Origin: Gemmatimonadota bacterium
GTDB taxonomy: Bacteria > Gemmatimonadota > Gemmatimonadetes > Longimicrobiales > Gaopeijiaceae
Direction: 5' to 3'
DNA: 64,000 bases
NCBI GenBank assembly: GCA_041390125.1
Contig: JAWKQN010000011.1
Coordinates: 62,001 to 126,000, forward strand
This document shows positions 17,522 to 25,662 of this stretch, piece by piece; positions within the stretch are counted from its first letter, which is position 1; the number at the start of each line of letters is the position of its first letter. The position numbers were made by a program, and so were the translations under genes. The notes under the pieces were generated by a model. It was not told the origin of the DNA and did no database searches. It saw only the letters and a program-made list of their open reading frames with translations.

Positions 17522-17591
17522 AGGGTGGGGCGGACGCGTCGGAGACCCCGGCGGCCCACGCTTCCGCATGCACCTGGAGAGGAGCGCATCC

Positions 17592-18506
17592 ATGAAGCGG
17601 CGTGAGATCGGGATCGTGTCCGTGCCCATGGATCTGGGGGCCGGCCGGCGCGGCGTCGACATGGGACCCTCCGCCATCCGCATCGCCGGCCTGCAGGAGA
17701 CGCTCGAATCGCTGGGACATACCGTGCGCGAGGCGGGCCGGGTGGAAGTGCCTTCGCAGGAGCTGGTGGGCGAGAGCGATCCTGACGCCAAGTACCTGCC
17801 CGAGATCACCGACGTGTGCGAGCGCACGCGCGACCTGGTCGCGGCGGTACTGGAGCGTGGGCAGGTCCCGCTGGTCCTGGGCGGCGACCACTCGCTGTCC
17901 ATCGGCTCCGTGGCGGGCGTGGCCGCGCACTACCGGGCGCAGGGGCAGCCCATCGGGCTCATCTGGTTCGACGCGCACGCCGACATGAACACGCCCGACT
18001 CGACGCCGAGCGGCAACATCCACGGGATGGCGCTGTCCGTGCTGCTGGGCCAGGGTGCGCCGGCGCTCACGCGGATGGCCGGCGGAGCCCCGGCGCTGCG
18101 CGCCGAGCACACGAGCATCGTGGGCGCACGCGACATCGACGCCACCGAGGCGGAGATCGTGCGCGCCTCGGGCGTGCGGGTGTTCACCATGTCGGAGATC
18201 GACGACCGCGGCATGGGTGCCTGTGCGGAGGAGGCCATCGCGCGGGCGACGTCCGGTACGGCGGGCTTCCATCTCTCGTTCGATCTGGATGCCATCGATC
18301 CCCAGATCGCGCCCGGCGTGGGAACGCCCGTCCGAGGCGGGATCACCTACCGGGAGGCGCACCTCATGTGCGAGAAGGCGGCGCGCACGGGCGGCATCCT
18401 CTCCATGGACATGGTCGAGCTGAACCCCGTGCTGGACTCCGAGAACCGATCCGCCCATCTCGCCGTAGGGTTGATCGCCAGCGCGATGGGGAAGACCATC
18501 CTGTAG
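17592..18506 (+). CDS. Arginase
   Basis: 304 residues of the ureohydrolase fold. Hydrolyses L-arginine to ornithine and urea. The binuclear manganese site is complete: GGDHSLS, WFDAHADMNTP, SFDLDAIDP. Arginase-type features are the SGNIHGMAL loop and PGVGTPVRGG rather than the agmatinase pattern; length is typical of arginases. The ATG at 17592 follows GGAGAGGAG. Agmatinase is a less likely alternative. Confidence 0.93.
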   Translation: MKRREIGIVSVPMDLGAGRRGVDMGPSAIRIAGLQETLESLGHTVREAGRVEVPSQELVGESDPDAKYLPEITDVCERTRDLVAAVLERGQVPLVLGGDHSLSIGSVAGVAAHYRAQGQPIGLIWFDAHADMNTPDSTPSGNIHGMALSVLLGQGAPALTRMAGGAPALRAEHTSIVGARDIDATEAEIVRASGVRVFTMSEIDDRGMGACAEEAIARATSGTAGFHLSFDLDAIDPQIAPGVGTPVRGGITYREAHLMCEKAARTGGILSMDMVELNPVLDSENRSAHLAVGLIASAMGKTIL

Positions 18507-18623
18507 ACGCTCGCGCGCATCCGATCACGGCGTCACGGCCCGGTGGCGCCCGCGTACCGACCGACCCTTCCGCCGACACCGCTCGGCTCCGTTTTCCTCA
18601 CACGTCCCGATGAGGCACGCATC

Positions 18624-18998
18624 ATGGTCGAGCTCTTCCGCAGCCTGCTGCGCATCGTCGCGGGGCTCCTGTTCATGCAACACGGCGCGCAGAAGCTCTT
18701 CGGCTGGTTCGGGGGCAACGCCGTCGCCAGCTGGTTCGCGTTCCCGCTGGGCGTGGCCGGCCTGCTGGAGTTCTTCGGGGGGATCCTGATCCTCATCGGC
18801 CTGTTCACCCGCCCCGTCGCGTTCATCCTGGCCGGGCAGATGGCGGTGGCGTTCTGGTGGCGCCACTACCCCAACGGGGTCTGGCCCATCCAGAACGGTG
18901 GGGAGCCGGCCGTGCTCTTCTGCTTCATCTTCCTGTACCTGGCCGTGGTGGGCGGGGGGCGGTACGGGATAGACGGGTGGAGGAAGAGACGGCGGTGA
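18624..18998 (+). CDS. DoxX-family membrane protein
   Basis: 124 residues with four hydrophobic helices. LLRIVAGLLFMQHGAQKLFGWFGG is the DoxX family hallmark, followed by FAFPLGVAGLLEFFGGILILIGL and a C-terminal helix ending WRKRRR. DoxX-like proteins are inner-membrane proteins linked to thiol/oxidative balance or quinone metabolism; the function is not settled. Followed by a perfect bidirectional terminator. Confidence 0.9.
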   Translation: MVELFRSLLRIVAGLLFMQHGAQKLFGWFGGNAVASWFAFPLGVAGLLEFFGGILILIGLFTRPVAFILAGQMAVAFWWRHYPNGVWPIQNGGEPAVLFCFIFLYLAVVGGGRYGIDGWRKRRR

Positions 18999-19022
18999 GG
19001 GAGAGAGCATTCCCGGAATGAA

Positions 19023-19056
19023 GAAGGCGCCCGGCCGCGAACGGCCGGGCGCCTTC
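19023..19056. terminator. Bidirectional terminator
   Basis: Perfect 15-bp stem (19023-19037 with 19042-19056) closed by a CGAA tetraloop, between the convergent DoxX and bacilliredoxin genes. The ends GAAG/CTTC give short U-like tails in both directions. Confidence 0.85.
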
Positions 19057-19081
19057 CTGCTTCAGCGGAGTCGAGACCGGC

Positions 19082-19501
19082 TCAGCCGCAGTGCTCGGCG
19101 AACGCCGCCTTGAGGTCGTCGGCGATCTGATACGGGCTGCGCCCCTCGATCTGGTGGCGCTCCATCATGTAGACGAGCTCGCCGTCCTTGAACAGCGCGA
19201 CCGACGGAGACGACGGCGGATAGCCCGTGATGTACTCGCGGGCGCGCTCGGTGGCGTCCAGGTCCTGGCCGGCGAAGACCGTGGTGAGCACCTCGGGCTT
19301 GGCGCCCTCCTCGATGGCCATGGCCACGGCGGGGCGCATGGAGCCGGCGGCGCAGCCACAGACCGAGTTCACGGCCAGCAGGAGGGTGCGCTTCTCTCCG
19401 GCCAGCAGGGCGTCCACGTCATCCGGCGTGCGAAGCTCGTGGAAACCGAAACGGACGAGATCCTGGCGCATGGGCGCCACCATCATCTCCGGATAGGGCA
19501 T
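19082..19501 (-). CDS. Bacilliredoxin BrxA/BrxB-family protein
   Basis: 139 residues (YphP/YqiW, DUF1094). Thioredoxin-like fold with the CGC active site in NSVCGCAAGSMRP near residue 50, plus GYPPSSPSVALFKDGELVYMMERH, both diagnostic. In Bacillus these proteins remove bacillithiol from oxidised proteins; in phyla where bacillithiol is unproven, the low-molecular-weight thiol partner is unknown. GAGGAG ribosome site upstream of the ATG. Confidence 0.93.
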   Translation of the reverse strand: MPYPEMMVAPMRQDLVRFGFHELRTPDDVDALLAGEKRTLLLAVNSVCGCAAGSMRPAVAMAIEEGAKPEVLTTVFAGQDLDATERAREYITGYPPSSPSVALFKDGELVYMMERHQIEGRSPYQIADDLKAAFAEHCG

Positions 19502-19689
19502 GCTCTCACTCCTCAGGGGTCGGGACCGGGTGCCGTTGTGCGGCTCCAGGTCCTTCGGGGCCGCGGCGGGTCGCGGTCGGACATATAGGCCCGGACCGCC
19601 GGTCGGGTTCCGGCGCTGAAAGCCGCGGGCGCTCCCTCGCGTAGAACAGCCCGGACGCTTCCGCCGGCTTCCATATCAAGGACCTCTGC

Positions 19690-20292
19690 ATGAACCGCTC
19701 CCGTTCGGCGCTCTCCGCGCTCGTCCTTGTCACGTCCGTCGGCTGCCTGAGTGGCCCCACCGCGGCCCCCCCGGTCGACGGGTGTCCCGGAGGGAGCTAC
19801 CCGGACTGGTCGACCTCCCCGTACGTGCTGCCGTTTCCAGTGGGGCAGTCCTGGCGGACGGGGCTCACCAACTGCGGCGGCTCCTACCACAGCCAGGGCC
19901 TGCCCGACGCGTTCGCGACCGACTTCGACATGGACCTGCGCTCGCTGATCACGGCGAGCCGCGAGGGGGTGGTCGTGCACGTGGAGGAGTCGGGACGGGA
20001 CTTCGACTTCCCCAACAACCTGGTCGTGGTCGACCACGGGGACGGCACCTTCGCCCAGTACATGCACCTCACCCGCGACGGCGCCCTGGTCCAGATCGGT
20101 GATACCGTCCAGCCCGGCGATTCGATCGGGCTGAGTGGCGCCACGGGGCTGGCCGGCTATCCCCACCTGCACTTCGTGGTCACCGGGGCCTGGCCGTGGC
20201 CGTACACGTCCCGAGCGGTCACCTTCCGCAACACCAGCCCCAATCCCACCGGGCTGGTGGGCTTCGCGGTGTACGGGGCGCTGGCGTACTGA
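19690..20292 (+). CDS. M23 (LytM-like) family peptidase, lipoprotein
   Basis: 200 residues with a lipoprotein-like N-terminus (VTSVGC). The LytM fold is shown by FATDFDMDLRSLITASREGVVVHVEESG, NNLVVVDHGDGTFAQYMHL, VQPGDSIGLSGATG and the terminal HLHFVV zinc-ligand motif. The first zinc ligand pair is less clear: a His (YHSQGLPDAF) and Asp (ATDFD) are present but not in the standard HxxxD spacing, so activity is uncertain. Would cut peptidoglycan cross-links or act as an amidase activator. Confidence 0.85.
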   Translation: MNRSRSALSALVLVTSVGCLSGPTAAPPVDGCPGGSYPDWSTSPYVLPFPVGQSWRTGLTNCGGSYHSQGLPDAFATDFDMDLRSLITASREGVVVHVEESGRDFDFPNNLVVVDHGDGTFAQYMHLTRDGALVQIGDTVQPGDSIGLSGATGLAGYPHLHFVVTGAWPWPYTSRAVTFRNTSPNPTGLVGFAVYGALAY

Positions 20293-20393
20293 GCCGCCGG
20301 CGGCGGGCGATGGGCCCGGCGTCCCGACGCGGGCCGAGGCCGAGGTCGGCGTACGGAGCGGGCCGGGCGCCCTCCACCCGCCGGCGGACCCGC

Positions 20394-20416
20394 GGGGGCG
20401 CGGACCGCGCCCCCTT
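20394..20416 (+). terminator. Hairpin downstream of the M23 gene
   Basis: 9-bp stem (20394-20402 with 20406-20414) with a 3-nt loop, followed by TTCGTT. It lies about 100 bp after the M23 stop and 130 bp before the hydroxylase operon, so it probably separates the two transcripts. Confidence 0.5.
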
Positions 20417-20544
20417 CGTTGACGGTCGCTCCGCCCGTCGGACATCTTCGGGGTAGAACCGACGTCCGGACTCCGCAGAGGGGCCGGAACGATCGCCGGT
20501 GCGCCTTCCGGCCCGCCCCGGCCTCCATCATCCCGGACCTGCCG

Positions 20545-21072
20545 TTGCCTTCCGCCACCGACATCGTCCGCCTGCACGTGAACGGGGAGAGCGTCGAAAC
20601 CGGCGTGCCCGCCCACTTCACGCTGCTGGAGACGCTCCGCTACGTGCTGGGCCTGACCGGCTCCAAGCAGGGCTGCGACAAGGGCGACTGCGGCGCCTGC
20701 ACGGTGCTCCTGGACGGCACGCCCGTCCTGGCCTGCCTGACCCCGGTCTTCGAGGCCGAGGGGCGCCGGGTCCTGACGGTCGAAGGCCTGGCCGACGGCC
20801 CCGAGCCCCATCCCCTCCAGGACGAGTTCGACCTGAACGGTGCCGCCCAGTGCGGGTTCTGCACGCCCGGCATCCTCTGCTCGGCGGCGGCGCTGCTGGC
20901 CGTGCGCCCCGCGCCCAGCCGGAGCGAGATCCAGGAGGCGCTCTCCGGCAACCTCTGCCGCTGCACCGGCTACACCAAGATCTACGATGCCGTGGAGCGG
21001 GCCGGGGCCCGCCTGGAGGCGTCCGCCGACCTGCAGCAGCGCTTCGGCGCCCGCGTCCGGGGGGACGGATGA
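20545..21072 (+). CDS. hcrC: 4-hydroxybenzoyl-CoA reductase-type gamma subunit (two [2Fe-2S] clusters)
   Basis: About 175-residue iron-sulfur subunit of a xanthine-oxidase-family molybdoenzyme. The plant-type [2Fe-2S] motif is CDKGDCGACTVLLDG (Cys near 45-65); the second cluster motif is CGFCTPG...CRCTGY. No ATG lies near the expected N-terminus; a TTG at 20545 gives MPSATDIVRLHVNGE, which matches the usual length before the conserved VNGE, but the ribosome site is weak. The stop overlaps the next start (ATGA). The subunit passes electrons between the FAD/Fe-S subunit and the Mo subunit. Confidence 0.9.
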   Translation: MPSATDIVRLHVNGESVETGVPAHFTLLETLRYVLGLTGSKQGCDKGDCGACTVLLDGTPVLACLTPVFEAEGRRVLTVEGLADGPEPHPLQDEFDLNGAAQCGFCTPGILCSAAALLAVRPAPSRSEIQEALSGNLCRCTGYTKIYDAVERAGARLEASADLQQRFGARVRGDG

Positions 21073-23477
21073 GCGAGGAGACGCCGGTGTACAACAGCGG
21101 ACGCAGAGGCCATAAGTCCAAGTCGGACCTGCACATCGTCGGGAAGCCCCAGCGCAAGATCGAGGGCCTGCAGAAGTCCAGCGGGCGGGCCGTCTATACG
21201 GACGACATCGTCCTGCCCGGAATGCTGCACGGGAAGATCCTGCGCTCGCCCCACCCCCACGCCGAGATCGTCTCCATCGATACGTCGAAGGCCGAGGCGC
21301 TGGAGGGCGTGCACGCCGTGGTGACCGGACGGGACATGCCGGTGCTCTACGGCATCATCCCGTGGACCCCGGACGAGTATCCCCTGTGCGTGGACCGGGT
21401 GCGGTTCATCGGGGACGGCGTCGCGGCCGTGGCGGCGGTGGACGAGGACACCGCGCTGCGCGCGCTCGACCTGATCGAGGTCGAGTACCGGCCGTTGCCG
21501 GCCTACCTGACGCCCGAGGCCGCCCTGGCCGCCACCGGCGACTGGATCCACGAGCCCGCCAAGCCCGGCCGCAACGGCAACGTGACCAAGGTGGTCCGGC
21601 TGGAGTTCGGGGAGGTGGAGGCCGGCATGGAGGCAGCCGACCACCTCGTGGAGGGCGAGTACTTCTTCGAGGGGACCACCCACGCGCCCATCGAGCCCCA
21701 CTGCGCCATCGGGCAGATGGAGCCGGACGGAAAGCTCACGGTCTGGTCCTCCACCCAGGTGCCCCACTACCTGCACCGCGAGCTGGCCCGCGTGCTGGAG
21801 CTGGATCCCGCCAAGGTGCGGGTCATCCAGCCGCTGGTGGGCGGCGCCTTCGGCGGGAAGTCCGAGCCGTTCGACCTCGAGTTCTGCGTGGCCCGGCTGG
21901 CCATGAAGGCGGGCCGGCCGGTCAAGATCCTCTACACGCGCGAAGAGGTCTTCTACGCCCACCGGGGTCGGCATCCCTTCCACATGCGCTACCGGACGGG
22001 TCTGACCCGCGACGGCCGCATCACGTCGGTGGATGCCAAGATCCTGCTGGACGGCGGGGCCTACGCCTCCTTCGGGCTCGTCACCACGTACTACTCGGGC
22101 CAGTTGCTCTGTGCGCCCTACCGCTTCCCCGCGTACCGCTTCGACTCCACCCGGGTCTACACCAACAAGCCGGCCTGTGGACCCAAGCGGGGGCACGGCT
22201 CGGTCCAGCCCCGCTTCGCCTTCGAGGTCCAGTTGGACAAGCTCGCGGAGAAGGCGGGGTTCGACCCGATCGAGCTCCGGCGCATCAACTTCATCGGCTC
22301 CGACACGCGGACGGTCAACGAGCTACGCGTCACCTCCAACGGCTTCCTGGAGTGCCTGGAGGCGGTCGAGCGCGCCAGCGGCTGGAAGGAGCGCTTCCGG
22401 AAGCTGCCCTTCGGGCGGGGCCTGGGCGTGGCGGGCTCCACGTACATCTCCGGGACCAACTACCCGATCTACCCCAACGACATGCCCCAGTCGGGCGTGC
22501 AGATCCAGATCGATCGCTCGGGGCGGGTCTCGGTCTTCAGCGGAGGCTCGGAGATCGGGCAGGGCTGTGACTCCGTGGTGGCCTACATCGCCGCCGAGGA
22601 GCTGGGCGTGCCGGTCGATCACGTGCGGGTCCTGCGCGGAGACACCGACTTCGTGCCGGTGGACCTGGGGGCGTATTCCTCCCGGGTCACGTTCATGCTG
22701 GGCAACGCCTGCATCCAGGCGGCCCGGAAGCTCCGCGACCAGGTGCGGAGCGCCGTGGCCGAAGCCTGGGAGGTGGCCGCGGACGACGTGGTCCTGGCCG
22801 CCGGGCAGGCGCGCCACCTGACGGACGCGGCGCGCACCCTCCCCATCCGCGAGGCCTTCAACCTGGCGGAGGCGAAGTTCGGGACGTTGGGGGCCACCGG
22901 GTCCTACAACACGCCCAAGGACGTGCACGGGAGCTACCGGGGTGGGACCATCGGAGCCTCGCCCGCCTACTCCTTCACCGCCCACGTGGCCGAGGTGGAG
23001 GTGGACGTCGAGACCGGCTTCGTGCGGGTCGAGAAGATCTGGGTGGCCCACGACTGCGGGAAGGCGCTGAATCCGGTGCTGGTGGAGGGCCAGATGGAGG
23101 GCTCCGCCTACATGGGCTTCGCCGAGGCCCTGATGGAGGAGCAGATCTTCAAGGACGCGGAGCACGGTCGGGCGGGCCTCCACAATGCGCCGTCCCTCCT
23201 GGACTACCGGATCCCGACCAGCCTGGACACGCCCGGTCTCGAGGCCCTCATCATCGAGTCGAACGATCCCGAGGGGCCGTACGGCGCCAAGGAGGCGGGC
23301 GAAGGTCCGCTGCACCCGTCCATCCCGGCCATCGCCAACGCCATCCACGACGCCATCGGTGTCCGCATGGACCGCCTGCCCTTCTCGCCGCCCAAGGTCT
23401 GGCGGGCCATCCAGGCTGCCCGCGAAGCGGGGTCCCTGGCCAAGCCGGCCGCACCGGCTGGCGTGGGGGTGCGGTGA
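21069..23477 (+). CDS. hcrA: 4-hydroxybenzoyl-CoA reductase-type alpha subunit (molybdopterin)
   Basis: 802-residue molybdenum-cofactor subunit. Domain order is typical: N-terminal aldehyde-oxidase/xanthine-dehydrogenase a/b hammerhead (residues about 30-140), then the Mo-binding domain with TTHAPIEPHCA, GGAFGGKSEPFDLE, GPKRGHGSVQPRFAFE and the catalytic Glu in GAKEAGEGPL near residue 740. The region around YASFGLVTTYYSGQLL and TNKPACGPKRGHG is strikingly like HcrA of Thauera, the subunit that reductively removes the phenolic hydroxyl of 4-hydroxybenzoyl-CoA to give benzoyl-CoA. The assignment is supported mainly by the FAD subunit gene downstream. Substrate is inferred, not proven. Confidence 0.9.
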   Translation: MSEETPVYNSGRRGHKSKSDLHIVGKPQRKIEGLQKSSGRAVYTDDIVLPGMLHGKILRSPHPHAEIVSIDTSKAEALEGVHAVVTGRDMPVLYGIIPWTPDEYPLCVDRVRFIGDGVAAVAAVDEDTALRALDLIEVEYRPLPAYLTPEAALAATGDWIHEPAKPGRNGNVTKVVRLEFGEVEAGMEAADHLVEGEYFFEGTTHAPIEPHCAIGQMEPDGKLTVWSSTQVPHYLHRELARVLELDPAKVRVIQPLVGGAFGGKSEPFDLEFCVARLAMKAGRPVKILYTREEVFYAHRGRHPFHMRYRTGLTRDGRITSVDAKILLDGGAYASFGLVTTYYSGQLLCAPYRFPAYRFDSTRVYTNKPACGPKRGHGSVQPRFAFEVQLDKLAEKAGFDPIELRRINFIGSDTRTVNELRVTSNGFLECLEAVERASGWKERFRKLPFGRGLGVAGSTYISGTNYPIYPNDMPQSGVQIQIDRSGRVSVFSGGSEIGQGCDSVVAYIAAEELGVPVDHVRVLRGDTDFVPVDLGAYSSRVTFMLGNACIQAARKLRDQVRSAVAEAWEVAADDVVLAAGQARHLTDAARTLPIREAFNLAEAKFGTLGATGSYNTPKDVHGSYRGGTIGASPAYSFTAHVAEVEVDVETGFVRVEKIWVAHDCGKALNPVLVEGQMEGSAYMGFAEALMEEQIFKDAEHGRAGLHNAPSLLDYRIPTSLDTPGLEALIIESNDPEGPYGAKEAGEGPLHPSIPAIANAIHDAIGVRMDRLPFSPPKVWRAIQAAREAGSLAKPAAPAGVGVR

Positions 23478-24577
23478 GGGGCGGGGGCGCGTGGTGGCGC
23501 CGGGGACGCACCGTTCTGGAAGCAGAACGTCGATTCAGGATCGCTGCCGTCTCGGTCGGAGCGGGGTTGTTCGCGCTCGGTGGATGCGCTGGACCGGAGG
23601 CGGACGCCCGGCCGGCGGACAGTGGGGTCGTGGAGACGGCCCACGCCGAGGCGGGCGCGACCGGATCCGAGGGTGCCGCCTCCCCCAGCGGCGCCGGGGG
23701 GGACCGGGCGGGTCGCGCTACAGCGGCCGGCTCCGCTCCCCAGGCGCCCGTTCAGCAAGCCCGCATCGCCCTCTCCGGCACCGAGACCGAGGAGGACTGG
23801 CGCATCCTGCTGGAGACGGTGCGGCAGGCCCGTGCCGCCGGCCTCGATACGGTCCCGATGGGCGACGCCGTGGCAGCCATCGGCCGGACCTTCGTCGGCG
23901 AGCCGTACACGCCCGGGACGCTCGAGGTGGGGGACCGCGAGGCCCTGGTGGTGAACCTGCGCGAGTTCGACTGCGTGACGTTCGTGGAGAACACGCTGGC
24001 CATCGCCCGCACGCTGCGCCTGACCGACTCGACCGACCCGGAGGTGCTGAAGCGGACCTTCGTGGGAGAGCTCGCGGGGCTACGCTACCGGGGCGGGTCG
24101 CTGAACGGTTACCCGTCGCGCCTGCATTACTTCTCGGAGTGGATCGCCGACAACGCGGCCCGCGGCCACCTGGTGCCCCTGACCGCCGAGCTGGGCGGCG
24201 TGGTGGACCCCGAGCCGGTTCGGTTCATGTCCACCCATCCGGATGCCTACCGACAGATGGCCGACCCGGAGGTTCGGGAGGCGATCGTACGCATCGAGTC
24301 GTCCTTGGGCGAGCGGACCTGGATTCCCCAGGACCGGATCGCGGGCATCGAGGAGCGGATCAAGGACGGAGACGTCATCGCGGCCACCTCCACCGTGGAG
24401 GGTCTCGACGTTGCCCACACCGGGATCGCGCTGCATGTGGACGGAAGACTCCACCTCATGCATGCCCCCCTTGTGGGAAAGTCTGTGGAGATCTCCGAGC
24501 TGCCGCTCGCCGAGCGCATCCGCGGGATCCGCGGGCAGGACGGGATCATGGTGGCCAGGCCGCTGGAGCCCCGATGA
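23474..24577 (+). CDS. DUF1460 (N-acetylmuramoyl-L-alanine amidase-like) lipoprotein
   Basis: 367 residues. GTG start overlaps the hcrA-like stop (GTGA). Basic N-terminal extension, hydrophobic segment and lipobox LGGC near residue 38, an Ala/Gly/Ser-rich linker (to about 95), then the DUF1460 domain (PF07313) with the catalytic cysteine in EFDCVTFVENTLA, GYPSRLHYFSEWI and a His in VAHTGIALH. This is an NlpC/P60-like fold expected to cut cell-wall peptides outside the cytoplasm. Its place inside a cytoplasmic aromatic-degradation operon is odd; it separates hcrA from hcrB. Confidence 0.88.
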   Translation: MRGGGAWWRRGRTVLEAERRFRIAAVSVGAGLFALGGCAGPEADARPADSGVVETAHAEAGATGSEGAASPSGAGGDRAGRATAAGSAPQAPVQQARIALSGTETEEDWRILLETVRQARAAGLDTVPMGDAVAAIGRTFVGEPYTPGTLEVGDREALVVNLREFDCVTFVENTLAIARTLRLTDSTDPEVLKRTFVGELAGLRYRGGSLNGYPSRLHYFSEWIADNAARGHLVPLTAELGGVVDPEPVRFMSTHPDAYRQMADPEVREAIVRIESSLGERTWIPQDRIAGIEERIKDGDVIAATSTVEGLDVAHTGIALHVDGRLHLMHAPLVGKSVEISELPLAERIRGIRGQDGIMVARPLEPR

Positions 24578-24687
24578 GTGATGGACGTCAGATGTTTTTG
24601 AACGCGAATTGTGGTTCCGAAATGGACGCCGATCCGAACGTCATGAGCCGCCACGACTTCCGGGGAGCCCGCCGGTGCTTCGGCTGA
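24574..24687 (+). CDS. Possible 37-residue coupled ORF between DUF1460 and hcrB
   Basis: ATG at 24574 overlaps the DUF1460 stop (ATGA) and the ORF runs past the GTG start of hcrB at 24675, so it would bridge translation between the two. The encoded peptide has two Cys and a basic C-terminus (RGARRCFG). The DNA at 24590-24625 is much richer in A/T than the flanks. Could be a coupling or leader ORF, or only chance; no homolog recognised. Confidence 0.3.
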   Translation: MSDGRQMFLNANCGSEMDADPNVMSRHDFRGARRCFG

Positions 24688-25652
24688 CGCCGTACCGCTG
24701 GCTTCGGCCTGGCTCTGCGGCCGAGGCGGCCGCGCTGCTGGCGGAGGCCCCCGCCGAAACCATGGCGATCGCCGGCGGGACGGACCTCGTCCCCAACATG
24801 AAGCACCGGTTGTTCACACCGGCGCGGCTGGTGGCTCTGCGGAGTCTGCCGGAGCTCCGTGGAATCCGTGTGGAAAACGGGTGGCTGTCGATCGGCGCGG
24901 GTGAGTCGCTCACCGCGGTGGCCGCCCACGCGGACGTCCGCCGTCACGCCCCTGCCCTGGCCGAGGCGGCCGCCCACGTGGCGGGCCCCCAGCTCCGCAA
25001 CATGGGCACCCTGGGCGGGAACGTCTGCCTGGACACCCGCTGCACCTACTACAACCAGACCTTCTTCTGGCGGCAGGCCCTGGGCTTCTGTCTCAAGAAG
25101 GACGGAGACGTCTGCCACGTCACCAAGGTCGGGAAGAAGTGCGTGGCTGCCCACTCGGCCGACACCCCGCCCGTCCTGATGACCCTGGGCGCGGAGCTCG
25201 ACTTCGTGGGGGCGAGGGGCGGCCGCACGTCGTCGATCGACGACTTCTTCGTGGCCGACGGCATCCAGAATCAACGGCGGGCCCCCGACGAGATCCTCAC
25301 CCGGATCCGCATCCCCATCGACCCGGCCCGCCGCAGCGCCTACGCGAAGCTCCGTCAACGGAACGCCATCGACTTCCCGCTGCTGACCGTGGCCGTGTCC
25401 GCCCGCTTCGAGGAGAGCGGGGCCGTCGAATCCCTGGACGGTGTGATGACCGCGCTCGGGAGCCGGCCCCGGCGCCTGACCGGATGGGAGGCGGCCGCCG
25501 GGCAGCGCCTGGACGCCGACCTGATCGAGCACCTGGCCGAGCGGGCCCACGCCCAGTGCCACCCGCTCGAGAACCTCATCGTGGACCCCGAGTGGCGGCG
25601 CGCGATGGTCCCCGTCCAGGTCCGCCGGGCGCTCGAGCGTCTGGCCTCGTGA
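24675..25652 (+). CDS. hcrB: 4-hydroxybenzoyl-CoA reductase-type beta subunit (FAD plus extra [4Fe-4S])
   Basis: 325 residues; GTG start with GGGGAG upstream gives a length almost equal to Thauera HcrB. FAD-binding motifs AIAGGTDLVPNMK and GNVCLDTR are present. Between them and the C-terminal CO-dehydrogenase-flavoprotein-like domain lies the extra loop with cysteines at 123, 139, 147 and 156 (plus Cys118). HcrB of Thauera uses four cysteines with the same spacing (to my knowledge 122, 138, 146, 155) to hold a [4Fe-4S] cluster found only in this enzyme group, which allows electron flow from ferredoxin towards the Mo site. This is the best evidence for the operon's identity. Confidence 0.92.
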   Translation: MLRLTPYRWLRPGSAAEAAALLAEAPAETMAIAGGTDLVPNMKHRLFTPARLVALRSLPELRGIRVENGWLSIGAGESLTAVAAHADVRRHAPALAEAAAHVAGPQLRNMGTLGGNVCLDTRCTYYNQTFFWRQALGFCLKKDGDVCHVTKVGKKCVAAHSADTPPVLMTLGAELDFVGARGGRTSSIDDFFVADGIQNQRRAPDEILTRIRIPIDPARRSAYAKLRQRNAIDFPLLTVAVSARFEESGAVESLDGVMTALGSRPRRLTGWEAAAGQRLDADLIEHLAERAHAQCHPLENLIVDPEWRRAMVPVQVRRALERLAS

Positions 25653-25662
25653 GCCGCCCGCG

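Noticed and set aside
17592..18506. Agmatinase instead of arginase
   Set aside because: The SGNIHGM loop and overall length fit arginase better.
19690..20292. Loss of function of the M23 peptidase
   Set aside because: The first zinc-ligand pair is unclear but candidates exist; a structural model is needed before calling it inactive.
20419..20448. Promoter for the hydroxylase operon (TTGACG with CATCTT)
   Set aside because: The -35 is good but the -10 is too weak to list as a feature.
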